Of a stretch of DNA of 64,000 bases, positions 1 to 13,600 are shown in pieces. The DNA is from Acholoe squamosa (Eukaryota; Annelida; Polychaeta; Phyllodocida; Polynoidae). The stretch covers positions 24,748,733 through 24,812,732 of the forward strand of contig OX439044.1 in assembly GCA_949317995.1 (NCBI GenBank), given 5' to 3'. The notes under the pieces are model-generated. The model searched no databases. It was not told where the DNA came from and saw nothing but the letters and a program-made list of their open reading frames with translations. Within the stretch, counting starts at the first letter, position 1. Each line of letters opens with the position of its first letter. The translations under genes and the position numbers were made by a program.

Positions 1-336
1 TCCTTCGTCATACTGATGACATAAAATTTCTACAAGTGGCTAAAAGAAGCAATAACGCTAGCCTGCTAGCACTGTTCAGACTTCTAAATTCAACCAACAT
101 ACTACCTGTTACATCTTTTCACTCGCATTAACATTTTCTCTTTTATACATATTAACTACAGTTGCTCATTAATTGGTGCAATGAGACTTTAAACAAATTT
201 GGTAAATTCTCATATTCATGAGTAAAACCACCACTGTTTTGTAGACATAGTATTTGTAACATTCAACATCATACTAATAGACTATGTAACAACATCCACT
301 GTAAATAACTACATTGGAATGCTTGTGTTGTGGTTA

Positions 337-659
337 GGGAGTGATCATTTTTTAACAACAGGGGGGGGCCGGTGGGTTTGAGGGGGGGGGTCAGAATTTT
401 TTCAACCCCTTGACCGGGGGGGGTCAGAATTTTTTCAATACCTCTGATGGGGGGGTCAAAATAATTTCACCTGTTTTCAGTGGAAAACCCCGCGCGTTAC
501 TATAGGCTAAAAGGGGACGTTCGCGCGCGATTTTTGTCCCTTATGGGGGGGGTTGAAAAAATTTTACCCCCTCCAGAGGGGGGGGGGGTCGAAATTTTTT
601 TCGCGCGTCCGCGCGCAAACCCACCAGCCCCCCCCTGTTGTTAAAAAATGATCACTCCC
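337..659. mobile_element. Harbinger-like MITE, G/C-run family, copy 1 (complete)
   Basis: 323 bp, no coding capacity. TIR starts GGGAGTGATCATTTTTTAAC and is mirrored at the right end. Flanked by TTA direct repeats at 334-336 and 660-662. The interior alternates G-runs, C-runs and TCAGAATTTTTTCAA blocks, with a CGCGCG-rich segment near the right end. A 3-bp TTA/TAA target duplication and GGG-starting TIR fit PIF/Harbinger. Confidence 0.85.
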
Positions 660-2265
660 TTATTTAGACCGACATTCAAGGATTCTTAACACCCGTTCAT
701 TTACACTGTATTTATATTTTTCTTTCTACTTGACTTTATTAATACACATAAAGTGCCCTTATGATACCCTTCCATTGAACATATTATTGGGAACATATTA
801 AACGCTTTTGTTTTGTACATGGTTGCTACCTTGTGATATAATGGAAATAACGCTTAAGCTTTAATTCATACTGGGTATTAGCTGTATTGAGCCATCTACA
901 ATAAATACTTCTGTCCCAGACATGCATTTTCTCAATCCCAAGCAACATACCGCAAATGATACTGGCCCCTTAAATGTATGTATATACATAAAGCTTCCCC
1001 CCGCATTGAGCTGGATAACTGTGACCATTTTAGGCGACAGAACACCGATTCAAGGAAAAGTTCAGAATATTGTTGCGAACAAATTTTTAAGTGGGTTGCA
1101 CTCTCACAGCAACAGGATGAGATTTAGTCAATTGTATCAGTTTAACCTACTCACCTGCCATTGAAAACATTTTCAACTAGTGTTTTAAGTTGGTATATTA
1201 TGATTTCACGTGCCTATTTCATTACAGATGAAATCTGGCAGGTACACCTCATGTCTTCAGTAGACCTGTGACGCCAATAAAATCTTATTCAGTAAGTAGC
1301 AAAGACCCGATGGAGCTTTATTGGAAGCACTCGCTGTTTAGTGCAAACCATATTAACATACTCCCAAGCTCTAATTATGTCGATAGTAACTCCACAATTC
1401 TACCTGTCTTAACACTCATATAGATGCATACACATTTAACAATTGGCAATTTACCTATACGTGGGCATAACATTGTATCGATTTTTAACAACAGGTGCCT
1501 TGGAGACGGCACAGAATATAATGAAGAAAAGTAGGTTTTCACTAGCGAGTATAATGAGCCAAACTTTAGCAATGGAAGCATTGAAATGTATAGTACCAGG
1601 TATACTATAGATATTGATGTGGATCTACATTAAGTACCATAACAGACCTGCAATAACATGTACCTCATCTACCATTTATATTAAATCTAAGAATTTACAC
1701 ACATAACTTAAAGAGCAACTCCCAATCTCTAGTCGCAACATAATATACCGGTATGGCAAAATGGCATCAATACATGGGTAATCTATCTTATTATATACTC
1801 GCGATCTATGCATATCTAAACTTCAACTACTATACCATGCATTTAAGGTGCGGCTTAACCATGGATGGACCCCTGGTGCGCCTTATAAGATAGGACAAAG
1901 TTGAGGGTAAATTCTTAGAAAGACGTCCCAAATTTCAAAAGTGGTTTAGGTGGTAGGGGGAGGTCCTAGATACCCATAAGGCCAAATAAAAAAAAAGGTT
2001 TGTTTCCAGCAACCCGACCGACCCTAACAAAACAGGGGCAAAAAAAAAACTTCTTTTTTTTCATTTTGGAGATTTTTGTCTCTTTTTCAATATTTTAAAG
2101 AAGTTTTTCATTAATTTTTGAAGATTTTTCCTGTTTTCTTTTTGTGATATTCCCCTATCTCACATTTGTCATTTTCCCATCATTATTTAACAATGAAATC
2201 AAAGATTTTATACATCCATTGATATGTGCCCTAACATTGGGTGCGAAGGGTATTACGTTACGTTA

Positions 2266-2540
2266 TACCGTGATCTCCCGCGTATAAGGCGCACCTAGAA
2301 TTTTGGAAAATTCTCAAAAAAATGAAAAATTCATAACTTTGGTTCTACTGAATGAATTTTCAAAATTCAAAAACCTATGGGTAGCTTGGGCCACCTTGGG
2401 CCCTCCTGGGCCCCATTTTGTCCTATTATGACCAAGGGGTCATGTAAGATATCAAAAGAAAGGTCTTGGTGTCCATGTGGATCCAATAAGAACTAAAATC
2501 CCCCGTATAAGACGCGCCTTATACGCGGGAGATTACAGTA
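2266..2540. mobile_element. TA-type MITE with TIR CCGTAATCTCCCGCGTATAA, subfamily A
   Basis: Starts TACCGTGATCTCCCGCGTATA and ends with the inverse. The interior (TTCATAACTTTGGTTCTACT, AAAAGAAAGGTCTTGGTGTC) matches the copy at 49858-50153. Coordinates include the terminal TA dinucleotides. Confidence 0.8.
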
Positions 2541-4634
2541 TGTGCAGACCAACAGAGATAGCTTCGCCAATTCCCAATAGTGTATCTGTATTAGAATCGG
2601 CTATAACCATTGCGAAAACTATTTCCCTATTACCGTCATAACACTAATATAACATTTGTTGTGTTTGTATTCTAAATGTACCAAACAATGTGCTCTTTGT
2701 GCATGTAGTTAAACAGATGTTTCCAAGAATTAACTCAGTGGTATGAGAGATATCTCCATGGGATATAGAATACGGATTACTGGCTGGATATATTCCTTCT
2801 ACCTACCAATAAATGCAGTGGTCATTGCTATTCATGTCTAGTACTGGTACTACATTTTTACTAGCTTCTATCAGTCAAGTACTTGAAATAGGTATCTTAT
2901 ACACAAACAACTATTTGATTTCTCTGGACACTTGCATTTGAGTTCTTTCCTAAAAAAAAACACATTTCATGGGGAGCTTTTAAACACTTTACAGAGAAAA
3001 CTTTATGCCTTTAAACTATACTACACCAGCAATTATTTATACTAACCCAAAACTACCAAAAGACTCATTTTGGGTAGAGCTCTAGTGCACGATACTTAGA
3101 ACACAAACATGTTTTTTTTTTGTCTTGGGGTAGTTGTGTTAACCATCTTGGAATCCCTAAGTTATAATACACATTTGATAGATTATAATGTCCTGTTATA
3201 TACACATCTATATACATGTACCAATATAGGAACTTTTCATTGCATTTACCAGACGAATTCCAGTACTTATCGCAATGGATTTGCCAAATATCACACAAAT
3301 ACCAACGCATGATATTCTAAATATGTGTAATTAACAACTAAAGCAAGGACTTCCATGTACCAGTAATTATACATATACGTCTGACTACAATTGCATTGAA
3401 ATGCAATGCATGCATAATTCAACACTGTGAAGATAATTTTTGGAAATTAAATGAATTTCATGACACATAATGCAATTGCACCTTGTTTCATAAAGATATC
3501 ATAATACATATCAACATTTATTGCACATGATTTTCTGTAGTGTATGTACGTAAAGCAATGTCATAATTAGACCCTCGTTTTCTAGCCTATGACTGGTCTT
3601 TTCATAAACCAAACGGCTTTTTGAGAAAATTATACAACGTAAGAATTAAGGAAGACAGACAAGTATTTTCTGTATATTGAAAAAGTACAAAAGTAAAAAT
3701 CAAATCTATACATCATTGCTACCGTTGTTGTATAGAACAGCAGACTGCCAGGTGTATTGATCTTTGACTGTGCATGAATAAATAAATTAGACCTTGGCCT
3801 GTGTGGAAACAATCAGATGTCCAGCCTCTGTTCAGATTTTGTGCATCCCATTTGAAGAACGCATTTTGTACATGAAATGTCACACTTCGACATAATAAAT
3901 GAAATGTCAATTATCTTCTATATCTTATATTTTTTTCACAAACACGTTTGACAGACGACGTAAAGTGGCACATGCAATATGATTGTAAGGAATAATTGTA
4001 TACCGGATTAGGGTTTGGTTTTGGTTTTGTACTTATGACAGAACACGCAAGATGGCACATGTAATATAAAGAAAGCATGTACTTAATTATTGGCTGCTTA
4101 ATTGATGCAAGGAATAGCTGACAATATGAATATTCCATCCCCATCTGGATTGCAGATGGTATGGAAACGAGAAATGAAATGGGTGATTATATAATACATG
4201 AAAATGACACCAACATAACATGAACATTGATAATATGTATACAAGTACATATATGCAAATCAAGGTTAATTAATAGCGTTGACACACAAATAATTATGAT
4301 AAACTTTTGAGAACACTTTCGAATTTTGGCAACTACATTAGATTCTATATTGCTTTCGAAGGGAAGTTTGTCGAAAACATATTGGTGAGGAATATGCCCA
4401 ATAAAAGTAACAACAATGTCAAAATATCAACAGTTACAGAAAACATCAAGTTGACTTATTGGCATCGTGAACCTACATTACAGAACTAAAACAGAATAAT
4501 ACCACGATTCTACTTGGAATTTTCAAACCTTCATAACGTAGGTCTATTCTAAGAATAAGTACATTCAAGAATCTACATATTTCGACTCTGCTCGATATTT
4601 AGTAGTCACTTTATCACAAACACATCCATCATAT

Positions 4635-7615
4635 TTACCTACGAGGGGGTATGGGTGGTGGGGCCCGGCCAGGTACTGTAGGTGCACCTGTCGGCATAGG
4701 CTGGTTTGCCTTGGGTCGGGGAGGTACTGGCGGGAACGGGTTGGTTCCATTGACAGCTGTGTTGGTGGGTGGCAGAGGCGGTGGGGTCATGTCTGGTGGT
4801 GGAACATCAGGACTAGCAAAGTCAGGTGGTGGTGGTGGTGTCTCAGTTGGCGCAGGGCCGTGTGAGGGCCGTGGCGGGATAGGGGCTGGAGGGCCATCAT
4901 CCCCCCACACACTCCGCCTTGGGGCAGGCACAGGGGCTGCTGCAGAGGAGACGGAGCATGCGGGGCGCGATGGCAGTGGTGGAGGTGGTGCACTGCGCAT
5001 TGGGACACGCGGTGCTTGGGTATTAGGTTCCTCAGCAGGTGACTCGGGACCTACTTCAACCTCCACAGGATGTATAACCAACTCATCCCCACTCTCTGGT
5101 ACATGACGATCAGCGGGTGGTGGAGCAACAGGTCGTGGCCCTGACTGCCGGCCTCCCCCAAACATAGCACGGGCAGGCACATCGGGCACCCCAGGTGCGT
5201 GTGGTGCCGACCGGATGGCAATAACAGGAACATTAACCCGCTTATCTTCCTCCTCTGGTGGGGTAGGTAGTAAAGTAGGTGTTGGGTCTGCAGGCGGGGC
5301 ATCCTCTATAGACCCATGTGGGGATGCAGAGTCCTGGCTACCAACCTTACGAGGTCGTGGCCGAGGTACAGGAGCAGCCTGAGGAGGTGGGCCCGCCCCT
5401 GATGTAGGCACTTCATTTGTGGGGCCTACACTGCCAAGGTTGTGCTCACTACGAGGCCTCGGTAGAGCTTTTGGGGGTTCCTGGTTGACTGTTGCGGAGA
5501 AGTCCATAGCACTCTGAGTTCTTGGGATGGGTGGAGCAGCAAGTCCATCAACCTGGCCTTCTGGTGGTGTGCTCGCTGTAAAAAAACAAGGATTGGGATA
5601 ATGGTACTCTTCTTTAGCAATTCTTAAAGAGATACAACACGCTTGGTCTAGCAAAGGAAATTGGTATGAAACGAGATGACTTCTACTGGTACAAGATGCA
5701 ATATGACTCTCTTTCAGTGTGGTTAATGATAGTGGTATGGGGGAAAATACGGCCGCTACTCCCTGAAACAAACTCTCCTAACATCTGACTTAAGATCCAA
5801 AAAAAATAACCTCTCTTTTTCTATACCTTTACCATCGAACTTAAGCAATACCTGAAAATTGTAAGTCCCAAAAATGAAAGAGGTTTCTGACACAAGTCTT
5901 GGATTGTCTAGATTTCACTTACTGTGTCCACTATTCAGCTCAATACTTTCTCTTAATTTTGTCGTCAAAACCCCAATGTAAAGAATGGGGGGGGGGGGTC
6001 GCTCTGAACAGCTAGATGACTATACAGCAGAGCATGGTCCCCCATAAAAATCAAAGGTGACTCGAGAAGGCATATGATTTACCAGGTTTGAGTGGCGCTG
6101 GAAGGACTGACGGGTCTGTGGCTCCACCCGCCATAAGACTCTGGATAAGACGCTCTGCCTCCTCCACACTCTGCGCATGGCCTGTGTGGGTCACATTTGT
6201 AGGGAGTCCTATCTGCCCAATCTAAGGAATAAGATTGATAAAACATACATGTAAATACAAACAAAGGTACTATTCCAAAGCACACTTTTGGAGGTGGCTA
6301 AGTTGGATATAAGCTACATCCACATATGAAGGCAAAGAACCCACCTTTCCATACTTGGGCATCATGTGCGGTCGAAGTGGTTGTCGTGTTTTTGTCACCT
6401 TTGGTGGTGGTGCTACAGCAGGACGCTGCCTTTTTGGAGAGCCAGGCAGTGATCCATGTGGAGACCCATTAGCTGGCGAGCCTCCAGATGGTGCAGGGCG
6501 CGATGGAGCAGCAGCCGGACGGCCGGGTGGGGGTGGCCTACTTGGTGGAGCTTTTGGGCGTTCTGGCTTAGGTTTCTAAACAAGAGAGAGAGAATGGAAT
6601 AAGACTTTTGATAAGTTTAAACACTTCTGTTCTCAGGGCCAAAATCAAAATCCGCATTAATCCACCACTATAATACAAGTATGTTTTGAAATTGTGAAAC
6701 TTGATGGTTTTATTTTAGTGTAACAAACTCTGTACTCGTAAGACTATTTGATGGGAAGAACACACCTGTATCTCTCCAAGAGGAGGTGCTCGGCCAACTA
6801 CAGGTTCTACCTGGGGCACAATAATTTCATATCCAGCTGGGGGCTGAGATGGGGAGGCTGCCGGACGGGCAGGCGGAGCTCGTGGAGAAGCAGGGCGGGG
6901 AGGGGGCGCCCCAGGTTTCTGTGGCGGTAGACTGTCAGGCAGTGGACTACTGCCTCCTTTGGGAGAAAAAGACCGAAAAAGTGTATGAGTGTTTGGCATA
7001 TCACAATCAGACCCACCCCATACTGACATTCGTAAGAGTTTGACATGCAACTCTTGTATCCGTTCCTGTATAGTCACGTTATCTTGAGCTGAATTAATGT
7101 GGCTAGATCAATAATGCAGGCTATATTGGACATTTTAACTGCGGTATGTTGTATACCAATAGTTTTTTAAAGGTGTGCTTACTTGACCGTGCAGCAGGGC
7201 TCGCGCTTCTTGACCGTGAATGACCTCCAGCACCATCAACCATTAGAGTAGCAATCTCTTCATCATCACAATCTGCAAAATGAGAATGAATATAGAAAGA
7301 TCTCATAAAAGTGTACTGAATAAGGAATAAAGACATCCGTAACAGGACTTTTGGTTAACATCTCACGATTAGTGGTACACATATTTACTTGCTAGCAATA
7401 TATTTTTTAGGGTATTAAACTATAGATGATTTTCCATGGATCTTACCGTCCATATCGAAGGACATGGTTGGAATAGAAAAGTCTTCGCCGAGCAGTGAGT
7501 GTGAGAACTGGTCACAGAGCGCACTTGTGTTGGATTCACACAGCGTCATTTCCTTCTTGTATTGGTCTTGCCAATTGTCTGTCCGTAATTTGATGTTCAC
7601 AGTCCGCTCGCAAAC
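4635..7615 (-). other. SYNJ1: Proline-rich C-terminal region of synaptojanin (exons 19-24)
   Basis: Exons 19 to 24 encode about residues 938-1567. Exon 19 carries the end of the RRM-linked segment. Exons 21, 22 and 24 are very rich in Pro with many PxxP and PxRP SH3-ligand motifs ([36 protein letters not shown]). This is the region through which synaptojanins bind endophilin, amphiphysin and intersectin. One NPF tripeptide, an EH-domain ligand, sits about 35 residues from the end. The stop codon is TAA at 4637-4635, embedded in AG|GTAAAT, which also looks like a splice donor. An alternative longer C-terminus with an exon further downstream is therefore possible, but I did not find one. Confidence 0.85.
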
Positions 7616-10600
7616 CTACAAACAGACAGAGCTCCTTCAATCGCAATCCTTCATCAATTTTCATAATATACAAAACACTCCATTTAAAACTGATGGCATA
7701 CGTTTTCTCAACCCTGCATACAATGTATATTTGTATATTGTAATGCATTCGCTTAACACTTTGGTTATTCTTCTGTCCACCTGAGCACATATATTCCTAT
7801 AATCAGACCCGGTTACATGATGATTTTTCTGCCCATGACCTCAAGAAAAGAATGGCAAGTATTTTTGATATTAATGAAAATAGTCTTCACCTTAATAACA
7901 AAAAAAGACCCACCTGTGTCTGGTCAAATTGAAGTGCTTGTAGAGCCTGACGCCCCGACCTGAAGGTCAGAACCATATCTGTATCCATAAACCTGACCAA
8001 TATTATTTCGCCAACTTCGCCCAACTTCTCCAAGATGGCGTCGATCATTTCATCTTCAAAATCTTCTTGGTCAGCCATGGATACAATAATACTGCCATCT
8101 GGTGGGCCCTGCTCTGAGATCACATGGTGGTAAACCTCCTCTCGCCTTTTCTCATCCACGACGAGTACTTCAACATCAAGGATGGCACTAACCGGTCTGT
8201 GAAAGGTGGAAAATAAAAGCTGAGTTTTTAATTGTTATTTTTTATTGAGGCAGGTCCGATCCATACAAAAAGAAATGTCCACAGAATATTTTTTGAGCTG
8301 ATTGATGCGTTATTAGGAAACACTTGGTGCAAAGCTAAAACAAACTAAAACTTACCTGTGATCTGATGTCTTGAACTCAGCACGATTATAAAGAAGAAGT
8401 TTCCCTGGGTTCCAGTGCAAGAACTGATCCAGGTCTTCATGAGAACGAAGAACATTATTTGAATTAGTGGGAGACAATAATTATGATTATATGATAGTAA
8501 TACATGTAGCGTTTTAACATTTTTGATATTTCAACATTTACTCTCAATAGAGGAATATTACATGGGGTCGAAGGGTTATTTGTAATGGGTACTAAGAATA
8601 AGGAAAGGAATCTGAAAGAATACATGGAGGTAGGTGTACGTGTTTGGTTTTGGGGAAAACTGGGTTAGGTAAGTCGGCAGTTCTGTATTATGAGATGGCA
8701 TCAGATATCAATATTCTTTTTGGTTGATAGACAATTTAAATTGTGAAAAAGCAACAAGATTCATCGACCATCTTTGAGATGTGAGGTGTACCATATGCAA
8801 TCCAAGACACTTGTAGAGGTAGTCTACATTACAGAGGGGATTTCACAACAAATTACTGGGCACTGGGTTATCTAAAAGGGTCACTGTCACAAGTAAACAA
8901 TACATACATATACTATATATCTATGTGGTAAATACTGGGCTTATTGTGCCGTTGGAGAGGGGAACAATGCAAGCCTTGTTTCTTTCTTCTGGTAGTCATG
9001 TTAATTAAATGACATAATTAGAGAGTATCAATGACCATCTGCATAATGAAATAACAGATATTTCTTGAACATGTATTGTAAGAATACTATGAAAAGAAAT
9101 AATATTTTCACAGAAAAAAAAATGAAAAGAAAAAGCTAAGGTCATGCACAGTGTTAATAAAATACACTGGTTTATCATGAACTGATACAGGTCAGCAGGA
9201 AATACCTTGTACAATAAATCTCACCGACTTGACATAAGTAAAAATGGCTGGCCACAGAACTAGAATAAAACCATTTGTTAAATCTAAATCATATTTGTTT
9301 AGCATGCCCTAATATGCTAACGACAACAAATCTAGAAAGCATGTGCACTTACTTCCTGATATTTTTTTTTCATATTAAAAAGATGCAATAATAATCAATG
9401 ACCTAAGTTAGAAAGCATGTCATATTGGGACAAGAAGTTATGAAGTTGCGTGAAGAAACAGACGTCGGCATCAATTATAAATACCTCTGTACAAAAATAA
9501 TCCATTTCTTTTTGTCTTAACACCCTCCTACTTAAATACAGTCAATGATCGAACACACAAATGTAACTGCACACTAATGGAAAGCTGTCAGATCCCGCAA
9601 TCTATCCCCAAAATGCACAGGATTCTGGGGTTGAGTGAATCCCTTCCCTCATCAACATACAAGATATCAAGATATAAGACTACCCTTAACGCCCGCCACC
9701 ATGAACTTACCACACACTCCCTGAGCGTCTGCTGCTGCCGCCACCTCTTCTGACAAATGTAGACAACACAACAGTCAGCTAAGGGTGAAGTGTTACTATA
9801 GCAACCAAATATATCAACCGATACTTTGGGGTTTCATGTAAACATATATGGCTGGGCTAAATACAAATCAAGTCTTAAGGAGGTTACTCAAGAATGGTCA
9901 TTCGTGGATTGAAAACAGACATATCATGCAAAGATAAAAATTGTATTCAAAAGGATGCATCTAGAACGAACTTCATGCTACTTTGAACTTACATATAGCA
10001 CACAGAGTGCGACTATCATTTAGGTAAACTAAATACATGTATCTAAATAGCACTTAAAACTTATGTCTATGATATCTAATGGTATGGCTGTGATTCTAGT
10101 CTTTGGCTGATTATGATAAATTAAGTTTACCGACAAAATCATATCAAGGGTGGTATAACATATAAGAACACTACACAAAAACAATTCTAATATCATGCAT
10201 CAAACGAAATACACTTGGGATAAAGTAGGTTTTTTCCTTTTCATATATTCACACCTTAGAAGTATTATAGGTAAAACAATATCTATGAATCTTATGAATT
10301 AGAGATCAATAAGCCTAATGATTAAGATTCACATCATGTATTGGTCTTTCCACAAAGGGTTGTGGCACGTCTCTGTTGTTTTCTTGTTGTTTTTTTTATT
10401 CAGATTACCGGTAGTGTGTAACATAGGTATGAAAACGAGAAAAGGAATGAAGCCATTTACAGTTAAATGCCCTAATCTAGGAGCGTGCAGCTCAGAGGTG
10501 GCAGCCCTGACGTCATTTCAAAATATAGAAGTTAATTCTCATTGTGTAGGTAATACTCAGAGAGTACTGCTGCAAGAGGTATTAATTAAAAGGTATGATG

Positions 10601-13600
10601 AGTAGCGGGTATTCAATCATATATTAAAATTTTCACCTTTGTGTCTGGGGAGAGGCTGTCGTCTCCACAGCACACGGTCTGTCCAAGCAGGTGTTCGACG
10701 TTTTTCGCTTGTGTCATATTCCTCACAGAACAAATCATACTTGTAGGTGGGTGCAAAGTTTACAGGTCCTTCTTCAAAGCCTTTGAACACCTGCATTGTT
10801 AAAAAAAAAAAAATTTGGAATATTTTCATGAAGCTTGTTTCGCTCTTCATCAACTGCTTGTTTAAAGAACTTCATACATTCCCAAATAAGTTCTCATAGC
10901 CCAATATCTTTTTTTACAACCTGAAATTAAGGCTCGCTAAAGAAAAGACTTCAATCGTTTAATCTATAAGGCTAATTAAATACATGTACAAAAAAAGTGT
11001 CTTACCGCGCCTGCCTCCCTCTGTTTGAGGAGCTGATCTCCGGCCTGAAGGGCAGTCCAGTTCTCCTGCTGTATCAGCTCCTTCACTTCATCCCGCGGTA
11101 AGTCGATACGGTAATTGAAGTCTCCGCACCAGAAGATGTAGTCATGCGACCAGATTGTTCGTGCCTGAGATGGATAAAGAATATATTGAGACTATATCAA
11201 AAATCCTAAACTTCAGAGACATTTATTGAGAGGGACACTTAGGTGAAGAATCGCACGTAACAGATGCCTTGCAAGGTAAAATTTCAGATGTTCTTTGAAT
11301 GTTTCATACCGCTGACATAAGAAAACTTAGACCACCTGATATATACATTGGTTAGCTTACAGCATGACACAATGCATTCCTATGTAGCTGTAGTTCTACT
11401 AAACGTTGGAGCTACACTATCCATAATCTATGACATTCCTTCTGATCTGCAGATTCTAATATCTATATCAGCGACTGCCAAACCATTTCTCTACGTGCAC
11501 TGATCTAAAAAGAATGCGACTTGCAGGACCGTTTACTATATTAATGTGACTTATATGAGAATTCATGAGGTTATGGTCAATAAATCTTCAGAAATATCTG
11601 AAACCAAAACCCATTTGTGATATTTGGTCAGCACGTGACACTTTCGTTTACACCTTTCATTCAATTAATAGGCTATTTCCTTAAACATGATTAGAACTAA
11701 AACAAAATTCCTAGAACTAGAAATAAACATCATGCAAAAAGCTAAGTCATGCTGATGAAGTATACCAAAGCAGATTATTGTGCTATTGGTTGATGGTTTG
11801 TCATTTTGCATCCTGTATTTTGTTAGGTACCAAAATGCCTTTCCCATTCGATCTAACTGACAGGCGAAGTGGATTTTCACAGTTAAAGGGTCCACAACCA
11901 GGTGCACTTTATACGGAGGTAGCGGATTGCCCTATGGGCGCGGCCATAGCTGAAGCTGATTACCAGGGGTTATCACTGATAACAGCTATCAATGGGTACC
12001 CCCCCCCCGAGGGGACCGCACTGAATAGTTGGGATTATTTCATTGGCTGATAATCAAACCAGCTAAGTCGTTTTACGCAAGATATATGCTACACGTGGGG
12101 TTTTGCAGTACTGTATGGGACCACGGTGATCCTCACCAGAGCTACGTTTCAAGTAATGTTTTTGAATTTACTTTTTTATTTTTAACCTTTCATAATAAGT
12201 TTTAAAAAGGCAACATATTTGAATTGATCCGAGTGGTAGAACATAGAAATTCACGCCATCTAGAAGACAACATGCACAACTTTTATCACATGCCGTATTT
12301 GAGGGATCTTGGTGAATGCCTGTATGATAATCAGTAGACATGCCAATTCTGTTTTCAAGTTGTTTCACGACTGCCAACCTTGGGGGGGGGGCATGCAATA
12401 AATAAGAGTGGCTTGCATTTTTTAAGAAGACTGGACAAGAGTGTAAACCACACCAAGTTAGGGTACAGGACTGATAGTGAAGTATTCGACCGATGACTGA
12501 CATACAATATTAAACTATTGTAAAGCTTTTTTAGAATGCGACAGACAGTACTTCTCCACATAAAGTCCACCGGCCCATCATCTAAATAGCCCAACCTACC
12601 TTGCAGAACTCCTGAATATGAAACATAGGGAGACAGTGAGAGGGTGACGTAGGTGATATCATATGTGGAAACACAGAATAACTTTTCTACATTTATATAC
12701 ACATTTAAATCAATGTTGGTCTAGTATGACGGGGTTTTCTGGGAGTAGGTATCACTCTAGCACAATCTGGATGGGAATGTGAAGCCTACATATCATCTCT
12801 GCCGTGGTATGTATTATTTACCCAAAGTAAACAAATAAACCTGGAAGCTTTCAAAATTGTTCAGTCTATAGAGAATGTGTCAGCACTGAACTTTTTTTTA
12901 AGCCTCCTGCCACAGCTTCCTTATTAATAACAGTATGTAAGTGCCTATAGGTATCATAATTATCATAGTCTCTGCTATGGCAGTCTCAGTGACTAAGTTG
13001 TATATGATATTGATAAAGACACCAAACCAACTTTACCATGGGGAAGCAAATTTTCTGTGAAATCTCGTGAAAATCTGCATTGCGCTCCTTCCACTCTTTC
13101 TGACCTGCTGCGAAATGGCTGCAGATGAAGCAGAATGATGTGCGGTGTGCCAGAAAGCGAATTGCCACTGCACCTTTGTTACCGGTTGTCCCTCCAAGGC
13201 CAGTTTTAACCATGTCAACTGCGACATCCCTGAAGTTAAAGAAATTCAAATTATAATGGTCAAGCTCGGTATTTTCAAGAACCTTAGGCTAAAGATATTT
13301 TACTGTCTTTTTTTTTGTGTTTTTCCCCTTTTACGACTGAGCGGAGGCTTTGCCTTTCTACATATACCATTATTTCTTACATATACGCCACAGCTTGCAT
13401 GCATATTCCACCTGAATACTACTTTGGAATGAGGTCTTGGTGTAGTTTATATTGAATTTGTTTATGATGCTATCTCGATCGAACCTGAGGCCCGGCTTAG
13501 GAGATACCTAACGTCAGAGGTCACTTGTACATGTAGATGTTTGATAAACAAAATAAATTGCAGAATGTTAACAATCAAAGCTTTTATCATTGCCCGCTGA

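Larger units (their letters stand above)
1..4634. other. Synaptojanin 3' flank / probable 3' UTR and intergenic DNA
   Basis: No convincing coding region. Holds the MITEs at 337-659 and 2266-2540. The part next to 4635 probably includes the synaptojanin 3' UTR on the minus strand; its end cannot be fixed. Confidence 0.5.

Noticed and set aside
4651..5106. Plus-strand 151-aa open frame rich in Gly, plus other frames across 4650-5620
   Set aside because: It is the antisense shadow of the proline-rich last exon of synaptojanin.
11778..12050. Plus-strand 90-aa open frame inside synaptojanin intron 15
   Set aside because: No family resemblance, no splice context and a C-run; most likely chance.
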